Positions 5,530-10,176 of a stretch of 10,176 bases of DNA are shown in pieces. The stretch is taken from NCBI GenBank assembly GCA_001796995.1, contig MGOB01000004.1, forward strand, positions 8,610 to 18,785, in the 5' to 3' direction. The position numbers and the translations under genes are program-made. Below the pieces are notes generated by a model. The model worked only from the letters and a program-made list of their open reading frames with translations. It did not search any database and was not told the origin of the DNA. Position 1 is the stretch's first letter. Each line of letters opens with the position of its first letter. The stretch is from Chloroflexi bacterium RBG_16_68_14 (lineage in GTDB: Bacteria; Chloroflexota; Dehalococcoidia; DSTF01; RBG-16-68-14).

Positions 5530-5646
5530 TTAGGAGGAGAGCCAGTCGATGAGGTCGCGCAGCTTCGCCGTGAGCCACTCCAGCCGGTCGCGGTCCACGA
5601 CCAGCAGAGCGCCGATGATCAGGATCGCCAGCCCCAGCTCGGCCAT
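5530..5646 (-). CDS. Small predicted membrane protein of 38 residues
   Basis: An ATG at 5646 opens a 38-residue frame ending in TAA, beginning MAELGLAILIIGALLVV and ending with the amphipathic stretch DRLEWLTAKLRDLIDWLSS. Residues 3-17 could form one membrane helix, followed by a charged amphipathic helix. This layout is typical of small regulatory membrane peptides and also of some toxins, but no family is recognised. It begins 55 bases after the HD-GYP stop on the same strand and may be last in that transcript. A TATCCT six bases before the ATG could instead give a leaderless transcript. The Shine-Dalgarno is weak (AGGGAC directly before the ATG). The protein-like composition is the main support. 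Confidence 0.5.
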   Translation of the reverse strand: MAELGLAILIIGALLVVDRDRLEWLTAKLRDLIDWLSS

Positions 5647-5701
5647 GTCCCTAGGATAGCACTAGAGCCGAACGTTTGTCGCTACTGACCTTCGGCGATG
5701 G

Positions 5702-7093
5702 CTAGGCGGCCTGGCGGAGGGAGCCTTCGTCGGAGGCCGAGGCAGGGAGAGCGCGGAAGGCCTCCACCACCTGCGGGTCGAACTGGGTGCCGCTGGAACG
5801 GCGGATCTCCTGGCAGGCCTCCTCCACGCTCAAGGGCTGCCGATAGGGCCGGCACGAGGTCATGGCATCGAAGGCGTCCGCCACGGCGAAGATGCGGGCC
5901 GTCAGGGGGATCGCTTCGCCGGCCAGGCCCCGTGGGTACCCGGTGCCGTCGTAGCGCTCATGGTGGCAATGGGCGATCAGCGCGGCGCCGCGGAGGAAGT
6001 GCACCTGCTGGAGCATCGCGCAGCCCTTGGCGGGATGCTGCCGCATCAACTGCCACTCCTCAGGGGTCAGTTCCCCCGGCTTCCGCAGGATGGCATCGGG
6101 CACCCCGATCTTGCCCACATCGTGGAGGAGCGCGCCGTGCTCCAGGTCCCGCCAGGCCTCGCTCTCCGGCGGAATGCCGAGCTGCGCGGCGATCTGCAAC
6201 GAGAGTTGGACCACCCGCTGGGAATGGCCGTGCACCTCGGAATCGCGCACATCGAGGGCGCTGACCAAAGCGTGGAGGGTCTCCTGGTAGCCCTCCTCCA
6301 GCTCCTTGGACATGGCGGAGATGCGGATGTTGGCCTCGCTGAGCTCGGTGTTCGCCTCCTTGAGGGCGGTCACGGTCCGGGCGGTGCGATCGACGTACTG
6401 CTTCATCCCGTACCGGATGAGCAGGGGCGGGGTGAGCATGACCAGGAGGCCCGGCGCCCCCAGCTCTCGATAGCCGAAGGCCACGATGAAGCTGAAGACG
6501 CCCAGGACGAAATAGTGGGGCATAAGCCAGAGGTACTTCTCGCTCCAGACCTGGAGGGGATGAGCCCCGCTGGAGAGGCCGATCACCCAGGCGATCAGGC
6601 CGGCGGTGACCAGGTAGTTGGCCCCGGCGGCCAGGAGCGTCGGTGCTACCGCCGCCGCCTCGGGCGCGTCCGCCAGCGTCCCGTTCACCGCATGGAAGAC
6701 GGCGCTGGCGGCCAGCCCGCCCAGCGTCGTCACCGAGGCGTTGTAGACCAACCTGCTCGGGGGCAGGGAGCGGAAGGAGTGGCCGGCCAGCGCCATGAGC
6801 GGCGCCACCACCAGCACCCCTTCCGCGCCGTACTCCATCGCCGCGGCGAGGAGGAAGACGAAGGCGATGGAGACGCTGCTCTCCCCGTACAGACTGATGC
6901 CGAATCGTTCCGAGGCCGCAGCCGCTACCGCCAGCAACGCCAGCCCCAGCCAGTCGATGCCGGAGAAGTCCGGGCGCACCGCCGCGCTGGCGCCTAACGC
7001 CGCGACGGCGGCAGCCGCGACGAGATAGCTGGCGGCTGGCGTCAGCGCCCGGCGCTGCGCCTCCGCCTGGGAGGTAGCATTCCCGGTGGTCAC
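5702..7093 (-). CDS. Membrane-anchored HD-GYP domain protein, predicted c-di-GMP phosphodiesterase
   Basis: A 463-residue protein predicted to hydrolyse cyclic di-GMP. Residues 20-235 form about six to seven membrane segments. Residues 236-270 (TVTALKEANTELSEANIRIS) look like a signalling coiled coil, and 271-450 form the HD-GYP domain. The metal and active-site motifs are intact: HGHSQRV at 288-294, the HD pair in LLHDVGKIGVPD (His324/Asp325), HHERYDGTGYPRGLAGEAIP (377-396, the GYP motif), and ADAFDAMTSCRPYR (405-418). The start is GTG at 7093, with GAGGGGG a few bases upstream. The membrane part is a paralogue of the next gene upstream, 56 bases away. The gene lies downstream of a c-di-GMP riboswitch on the same strand, so feedback control is likely if transcription reads through. 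No GGDEF cyclase is nearby. Confidence 0.92.
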   Translation of the reverse strand: MTTGNATSQAEAQRRALTPAASYLVAAAAVAALGASAAVRPDFSGIDWLGLALLAVAAAASERFGISLYGESSVSIAFVFLLAAAMEYGAEGVLVVAPLMALAGHSFRSLPPSRLVYNASVTTLGGLAASAVFHAVNGTLADAPEAAAVAPTLLAAGANYLVTAGLIAWVIGLSSGAHPLQVWSEKYLWLMPHYFVLGVFSFIVAFGYRELGAPGLLVMLTPPLLIRYGMKQYVDRTARTVTALKEANTELSEANIRISAMSKELEEGYQETLHALVSALDVRDSEVHGHSQRVVQLSLQIAAQLGIPPESEAWRDLEHGALLHDVGKIGVPDAILRKPGELTPEEWQLMRQHPAKGCAMLQQVHFLRGAALIAHCHHERYDGTGYPRGLAGEAIPLTARIFAVADAFDAMTSCRPYRQPLSVEEACQEIRRSSGTQFDPQVVEAFRALPASASDEGSLRQAA

Positions 7094-7149
7094 CGTTTTT
7101 CCCCCTCTTCCTTTGGAATGATCGGACAGGAAGGACGGGGAGCGCAGGA

Positions 7150-7869
7150 TCAGGCAGCCCTGGCCCGTTCCTGGTCAAACCCAAGGCGAGCAGTCACGGC
7201 TTTCGCGCCGAGGAAGAAGGCGTGCCGGATGCCGGCCACGGGGGCGGCGAAGACGGCCAGCCCCCAGAGCCCCAGCACATGGTAGGCCGTCGCCAGCGCC
7301 ATCGCCGCCAGCCCCACCACCAGGTACTGGGGCAGGAGCCACTGGTAGCGCTGCCGCCACGCCGCGAGCAGGGGCTGGCGCGCGCTCAGGGCGATGGCGG
7401 CGGCCACCAGCACTGAGTTGATGGCGAAGTTGGCCAGGGCGCCGAGGAGCGCGGGCGCCAGCACCTCGGGCCAGTCATCGGGCCTGGCCCGGTGGCCGAA
7501 GGCCTGGAAGACGCCGGCGAAGGCGGCCCCGGCCAGAAGATACGTGGCGACGTTGTACAGGCGCTTGTACCAGGCTGAATCGCTGCCCAGGTCGCCGGCG
7601 AGGACGATGGGCGGCGCCACCAGCGCCACGCCCCAGGTGCCGCCCACCACCGCCGCCGCCAGCACCGCCACCACGCCGACGGAGACGTGGCTATCGAAGA
7701 GGCCGACGGCGTAGCGCTCCGCCAGCGCCCCCAGCACCATCAGCATCAGTAGCAGGCTCAGCTCCTCGCTGGTGGGCTGGCTGGCGCCGAGGGCGAGCAC
7801 GGCCAGCCCGGCGAGGGCCACGAAGGCGATCCAGGGCCACAGGCGGAGATCCGGCTGCTTCGGCTTCAT
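7150..7869 (-). CDS. Membrane protein paralogous to the sensor part of the HD-GYP protein
   Basis: A 239-residue protein with about six hydrophobic segments and no known catalytic domain. The start MKPKQPDLRLW (ATG at 7869) has GGAG and AAGGA just upstream; a longer frame to 8043 runs back over the protease tail and is rejected. It aligns by eye with the membrane half of the HD-GYP protein. Matching pairs are ERYAVGLF with ERFGISLY, VALVAPPIVLAG with VLVVAPLMALAG, YKRLYNVATYLLAGAAFAGV with SRLVYNASVTTLGGLAASAV, and RYQWLLPQYLVVG with KYLWLMPHYFVLG. It ends just where the HD-GYP protein goes on into its coiled coil. It resembles MASE-type sensor domains in layout, but no named family was recognised. 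It may be a partner or a stripped-down copy competing with the sensor. Confidence 0.82.
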   Translation of the reverse strand: MKPKQPDLRLWPWIAFVALAGLAVLALGASQPTSEELSLLLMLMVLGALAERYAVGLFDSHVSVGVVAVLAAAVVGGTWGVALVAPPIVLAGDLGSDSAWYKRLYNVATYLLAGAAFAGVFQAFGHRARPDDWPEVLAPALLGALANFAINSVLVAAAIALSARQPLLAAWRQRYQWLLPQYLVVGLAAMALATAYHVLGLWGLAVFAAPVAGIRHAFFLGAKAVTARLGFDQERARAA

Positions 7870-7895
7870 TCCTTCTTCTCCAATCGGGTGATGCT

Positions 7896-7948
7896 GCTCC
7901 CTGGTGGGAGCGGGGGCCAGACGGCACCGAACGCTGTCCGGCCCCCGC
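7896..7948 (-). other. Two adjacent strong hairpins between protease and membrane-protein genes
   Basis: The arms 7910-7918 (GCGGGGGCC) and 7940-7948 are perfectly complementary over nine bases and extend with one wobble and few mismatches. Next to it GCTCCC (7896-7901) pairs with GGGAGC (7906-7911) around a four-base loop, sharing two bases with the first. There is no U-run after either, so an intrinsic terminator is doubtful. They could stabilise the protease mRNA end or set different levels for the downstream genes. Confidence 0.5.
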
Positions 7949-7960
7949 CCGAGAGGGGCT

Positions 7961-9592
7961 TTAGTTCTCGATGAAGCTGCCCCAGCGGATGCCGCTCCAA
8001 CGGATGCCGTCGAAGCCGACGCCGCCCCAGCGGATGCCGTCAAAGGTGACGTTGCTCCAGCGGATGCCGCTCCAGTCGACCTGCCCCCAGCGGATGCCGT
8101 TCAGCTCCAGGCCTGCCCAGCGGATGCCATCGAAGTTCGCGTCGCGCCAGCGGATGCCGGCCAAGTCCGCGTCGCTCACGCCGGCGGCGGAGAGCAGGAT
8201 GTAGTTCGGGGTAAGTCCGTCATCCGCGCTCAGGACGGTGCTTGTGTAGGCGATGGCCTTGTCGGTCAAGGGCTCTCGGCTGCTCGAGTCCCCAGGGATC
8301 GGGCGCGCCGTGTCCCTCAGGACGTACTTCACCTGGCCCGGTAGCCACTCCGGGTGGGCCTCGCGGATGAGGGCGACCACGCCGCTCACGACGGCGGCGG
8401 ACATGGAGGTGCCACTCATGCGGAAGTAGTTCGTGTCCACCACGCTTTCAGGGTGCTCCTGCGCGAGCACGCTGTTGGTATCAATGTCCGAGACGATGTT
8501 GCGGCCGGGCGCCACCACGTCGGGCTTGGCGAAGCCGTCCTGGGTCAGGCCGCGGCTCGACCAGGAGGTGAGCGCGTCGTCGCTCTGGCCGGTCGTAGCC
8601 TTGTCGTCGACGGCCCCCACGACGATGACGAAGGGGTCGTTGGCCGGCGGGTACTGGACGGCGTCGGCGGCCGTCCCCAGGTTGCCGGCGGAGACAACGA
8701 CGGCCACGCCGTGGAACCAGAGCAGTTCGACGGCCGCGTCTAGCGGGTCCACCTTGTAGCTCTGGGCCACGGTGGAGGTGAGGGAGAGGTTGACGACGCG
8801 GATGTTGTAAGAATCCCGGTTGTCGTCTACCCACTGCAGGCCAGCCAGCACGTCGCCCAGGGTGGCGTTGCCGGCGTCGTCGCCTATTTTCACGTCAACG
8901 AGGTTGACCACCGGGGCGACCCCGGCGTACCGGGCGTCGCTCAGGAGCGAGCCGTCGCCCCCAACGATGCCTCCGACGTGGGTGCCATGGCCGTAGCCGT
9001 CCTGGTCGTTGCCGGTGACGGTGTTGACCACTGCCTCCTGTGTCACCCGGGCCGCATTGCCGTGGGCGAAGTCGGGATGGTCATCGTCGCTGATGCCAGT
9101 GTCCACGACGGCTACGGTGACGCCCGCGCCCGCGAAGCTGTTCCACACCTTCGTCGCGGCTACCGCCGCCGGGAAGGCGTTCGCCAGCTTCTTAGGGGTG
9201 GGCAGGTTCTCGTTCTCGCCGTCTCCCGCGTGGGCGGAGACTACCGGCGCGTCCAGGCTCAGCCAGGCGACGCCGTCCTGGCGGGCCAGGTCGTCGACCT
9301 GCCCGGCGGGCACCTCCACGTCCAGGGCGGGGATGATGTGGAACTCCCGCTCGACGGTGCCGCCCGACTGCGTGACGAACGCCAAGAGGTCGTCCGGCGT
9401 CCCGTCGTGCTGGACGATGAGGGGCACCGGCTGGCCGGGGTGCTCCTCCATCCAGGCCCCGACGGCGCCCTGGATGGGCAGCGGCCCTTCCGAGGCGGTG
9501 ACGCCGGTGACCACGAAGGCGGCGATGAGGGCCGCCGCCAGGAGGGCGACCGGTCGCCACCATCCAGCTCTGCTCGTGCTCTGCTCTGCCAT
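7961..9592 (-). CDS. Secreted S8 (subtilisin-family) serine protease with C-terminal GIRW repeats
   Basis: A 543-residue exported protease. A signal sequence or anchor is at 10-33 (WWRPVALLAAALIAAFVVTG). An inhibitor I9-like propeptide is at about 57-120. The subtilase domain spans about 150-430, with Asp164 in VAVVDTGI, His202 in GHGTHVGG, oxyanion Asn304 in SAGN, and catalytic Ser396 in SGTSMSAA, so it should be active. The tail, 479-537, has seven GIRW units, mostly every ten residues. The ATG at 9592 follows AGGGG by seven bases; a TTG at 9610 in the same frame is rejected because that Shine-Dalgarno suits the ATG. No LPXTG or C-terminal membrane segment is seen. A c-di-GMP riboswitch and terminator precede the gene, so its level should follow this messenger. 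Targets, perhaps surface proteins, are unknown. Confidence 0.95.
   Translation of the reverse strand: MAEQSTSRAGWWRPVALLAAALIAAFVVTGVTASEGPLPIQGAVGAWMEEHPGQPVPLIVQHDGTPDDLLAFVTQSGGTVEREFHIIPALDVEVPAGQVDDLARQDGVAWLSLDAPVVSAHAGDGENENLPTPKKLANAFPAAVAATKVWNSFAGAGVTVAVVDTGISDDDHPDFAHGNAARVTQEAVVNTVTGNDQDGYGHGTHVGGIVGGDGSLLSDARYAGVAPVVNLVDVKIGDDAGNATLGDVLAGLQWVDDNRDSYNIRVVNLSLTSTVAQSYKVDPLDAAVELLWFHGVAVVVSAGNLGTAADAVQYPPANDPFVIVVGAVDDKATTGQSDDALTSWSSRGLTQDGFAKPDVVAPGRNIVSDIDTNSVLAQEHPESVVDTNYFRMSGTSMSAAVVSGVVALIREAHPEWLPGQVKYVLRDTARPIPGDSSSREPLTDKAIAYTSTVLSADDGLTPNYILLSAAGVSDADLAGIRWRDANFDGIRWAGLELNGIRWGQVDWSGIRWSNVTFDGIRWGGVGFDGIRWSGIRWGSFIEN
7982..8158 (-). repeat. 30-base coding repeat (GIRW decapeptide) in the protease tail
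   Basis: Seven copies of a sequence around CGGCATCCGCTGG (minus strand) occur; six steps out of the set keep a 30-base period and the last copy follows after 15 bases. They encode GIRW at residues 479, 489, 499, 509, 519, 529 and 534. The pattern is roughly aromatic/aliphatic-x-G-I-R-W followed by four variable residues with a small or hydrophobic residue at the centre. Spacers vary between copies while GIRW is invariant, so selection keeps the motif. Confidence 0.9.
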
Positions 9593-9631
9593 CGTCTTGC
9601 CCCTTTCCAACGATCCCCTCGGAATAAGGAA

Positions 9632-9662
9632 GGCCCACCGCCTTCAAGCCGTGCGGTGGGCC
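9632..9662 (-). terminator. Intrinsic terminator between the c-di-GMP riboswitch and the protease gene
   Basis: The arms GGCCCACCGC (9662-9653) and GCGGTGGGCC (9641-9632) pair perfectly over ten bases with an 11-base loop, followed by a T-rich stretch TTCCTTATTCC (9631-9621). It sits between the aptamer and the start codon, as expected for the expression platform of a riboswitch acting on transcription. Its left arm can also pair with the aptamer's 3' strand (GGGCCG, 9689-9684). Confidence 0.8.
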
Positions 9663-9677
9663 GAAGGCTCCGAAGGG

Positions 9678-9766
9678 CTCCGGCGGCCCGGCTGTCCTCA
9701 ACCGCTACGGGAGGTGGACCCGTGGCTTTGCGTCCCCGGCTCTCACCGGGTTTGCCCTGTTCGGAG
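9678..9766 (-). promoter_or_regulatory. Cyclic di-GMP class I (GEMM-I) riboswitch aptamer
   Basis: The minus strand carries the family's signatures in order: GGGCAAACC (9757-9749), a P2 stem CCCGGU/GCCGGG closed by a GAGA (GNRA) tetraloop (9750-9735), GGACGCAAAGCCACGGG (9735-9719), and the 3' strand AGCCGGGCCGCC (9693-9682). CTCC and GGAG at the two ends can extend the closing stem. The third stem is short, closed by GUCC/GGAC. Two bases usually U in the 3' strand (GGGUUGCC) are C here, so affinity could differ. It lies 86 bases upstream of the protease ATG with a terminator in between. If ligand-bound aptamer holds the 3' strand, the terminator is free to form, which predicts an OFF switch; this direction is inference. 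Confidence 0.88.
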
Positions 9767-9772
9767 TCGTCT

Positions 9773-9801
9773 ACTATCCAGTTGTTAGGGAGAACCCTTA
9801 A
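9773..9801 (-). promoter_or_regulatory. Candidate promoter for the riboswitch transcript
   Basis: TTAAGG (9801-9796) and GATAGT (9778-9773) are 17 bases apart and would start transcription close to 9766, where the aptamer's closing stem begins. The hexamers are weak matches, so position is the main support. The -35 lies in the palindrome CCCTTAAGGG (9795-9804), which could bind a regulator. Confidence 0.35.
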
Positions 9802-9833
9802 GGGCTCGCCACAGGCAGTATCGACCAGTGGGG

Positions 9834-9856
9834 GGATATCCGTAGTGTTATTACGG
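9834..9856. repeat. Palindromes upstream of the riboswitch promoter
   Basis: GGATATCC (9834-9841) overlaps the inverted repeat CCGTA (9840-9844) / TACGG (9852-9856) with a seven-base loop. The region 9807-9918 has no gene-like frame and lower GC than its surroundings, so it is likely a regulatory spacer. No known operator is recognised. Confidence 0.35.
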
Positions 9857-9918
9857 AAATTTCTTTCAGGAGTCAGACTTCTAGGGGGTCGTCCCGTCCC
9901 TGCCGAAGTGGGCGCCGC

Positions 9919-9958
9919 CTCGCCCGGCTAGCGACCCTTCGGCTGCGCTCAGGGCGAG
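9919..9958. repeat. REP-like palindrome at the end of the VOC gene
   Basis: CTCGCCC (9919-9925) pairs with GGGCGAG (9952-9958), and an inner CCCT (9935-9938) with AGGG (9951-9954). The minus-strand core CCCTGAGCGCAGCCGAAGGG is close to a scattered palindrome (CTGAGC..AG.CGAAGGG) that I know from many bacterial genomes. It supplies the stop codon of the VOC gene and could also act as its terminator. Confidence 0.55.
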
Positions 9959-10176
9959 CTCCTCGACGCCAGCTCTGGCCGGCCCGACCAGAGCCAGGCC
10001 AGGTTGGTCAGGCTCACCCCCATAAGCACGCCGTGCAGGGAGGAGGGGTGGATGAAGAGGCCGTCCGGGTTGGGATCGTCGCTGCGGCCGGCCCAGCGCG
10101 CCCCGCGCCGCTCCAGCCGCTCGATCATGGCGGCGACGTCGTCCGTCTCCACGTAGCACATGTAGATGGACTGGGC
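9949..10176 (-). CDS. VOC (glyoxalase-fold) family protein, 3' part only
   Basis: The gene enters from the right edge; 75 residues are visible, reading AQSIYMCYVETDDVAAMIER, then LERRGARWAGR, PDGLFIHPSSLHGVLMGVS and LTNLAWLWSGRPEL. The strand YMCYVETDDVAAMIERLERRGA and the FIHPSSLHGVLM strand with its His fit the second half of a vicinal-oxygen-chelate domain, such as methylmalonyl-CoA epimerase or a dioxygenase/glyoxalase relative. The exact reaction cannot be read from this piece. The final residues ASRSSP and the TGA come from or border the REP-like palindrome, so the C-terminus may have been replaced. The initiation codon is outside the window. Confidence 0.75.
   Translation of the reverse strand, partial: AQSIYMCYVETDDVAAMIERLERRGARWAGRSDDPNPDGLFIHPSSLHGVLMGVSLTNLAWLWSGRPELASRSSP

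Noticed and set aside
5665..5680. Another LexA box near the 38-residue gene (ACAAACGTTCG)
   Set aside because: Only one half-site (GTTCG) is good; the other half matches poorly.
7896..7948. A second c-di-GMP riboswitch or an intrinsic terminator before the membrane-protein gene
   Set aside because: None of the GEMM signatures (GCAAACC, GACGCAAAGCC) is present, and no U-run follows the hairpins.
7870..8043. 58-residue N-terminal extension of the membrane protein
   Set aside because: It lies over the protease tail and the hairpins, has Ala/Ser-rich composition, and the ATG at 7869 has a good Shine-Dalgarno right before the membrane domain.
7982..8158. Regularly spaced 30-base direct repeat resembling a CRISPR array
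   Set aside because: The repeats are in frame inside the protease gene, the conserved part is only about 12-14 bases, and they encode the invariant GIRW motif.
9595..9610. TTG at 9610 as the protease start
   Set aside because: The AGGGG Shine-Dalgarno lies between this TTG and the ATG at 9592 at the proper distance for the latter.
8978..9931. Long plus-strand open frames opposite the protease N-terminus and the riboswitch
   Set aside because: They cross a well-supported gene, a riboswitch and a terminator on the other strand and give no domain.

Overview
The window is a GC-rich bacterial chromosome segment with tightly packed genes and GTG/TTG-type starts in addition to ATG. No rRNA, tRNA, transposase or phage gene is seen. 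The gene mix is an RodZ-like HTH protein ending in PASTA, ScpB beside a DUF503 protein, an AmaP/Asp23-like membrane protein, a stand-alone class II ribonucleotide-reductase-type zinc ribbon, and Bacillus-type SOS boxes. This suggests a Gram-positive-like or Chloroflexota (Dehalococcoidia-like) lineage. That placement is inference from family recollection, not from a search.

Layout. 1-620: the tail of a possible upstream gene and a GNAT acetyltransferase on the plus strand. 614-1872 (minus): an NAD-dependent epimerase/dehydratase-like SDR followed by a small DUF2277 gene broken by an in-frame TAG. A divergent promoter pair at 1911-1976 separates these from the plus-strand RodZ/PASTA gene. 2668-5281 (minus) looks like one operon from a strong promoter: AmaP-like membrane protein, scpB, DUF503, and an enoyl-CoA hydratase/isomerase-family gene. 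An octamer-based inverted repeat lies between scpB and DUF503 and encodes the tail of ScpB. 5297-5511 (minus): a 48-residue zinc-ribbon protein whose promoter carries two LexA-like boxes.

5530-9806 (minus) is the most striking part. A class I cyclic di-GMP riboswitch with its own intrinsic terminator precedes a secreted subtilisin-family protease with a C-terminal GIRW decapeptide repeat. Then come a membrane-only protein, an HD-GYP domain protein (predicted c-di-GMP phosphodiesterase) whose N-terminal membrane part is a paralogue of the preceding protein, and a 38-residue predicted membrane peptide. If co-transcribed, the cluster senses c-di-GMP at the RNA level and encodes an enzyme that probably degrades it, which would be a feedback circuit around an exported protease. 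At the right edge a partial VOC/glyoxalase-fold gene ends inside a REP-like palindrome.
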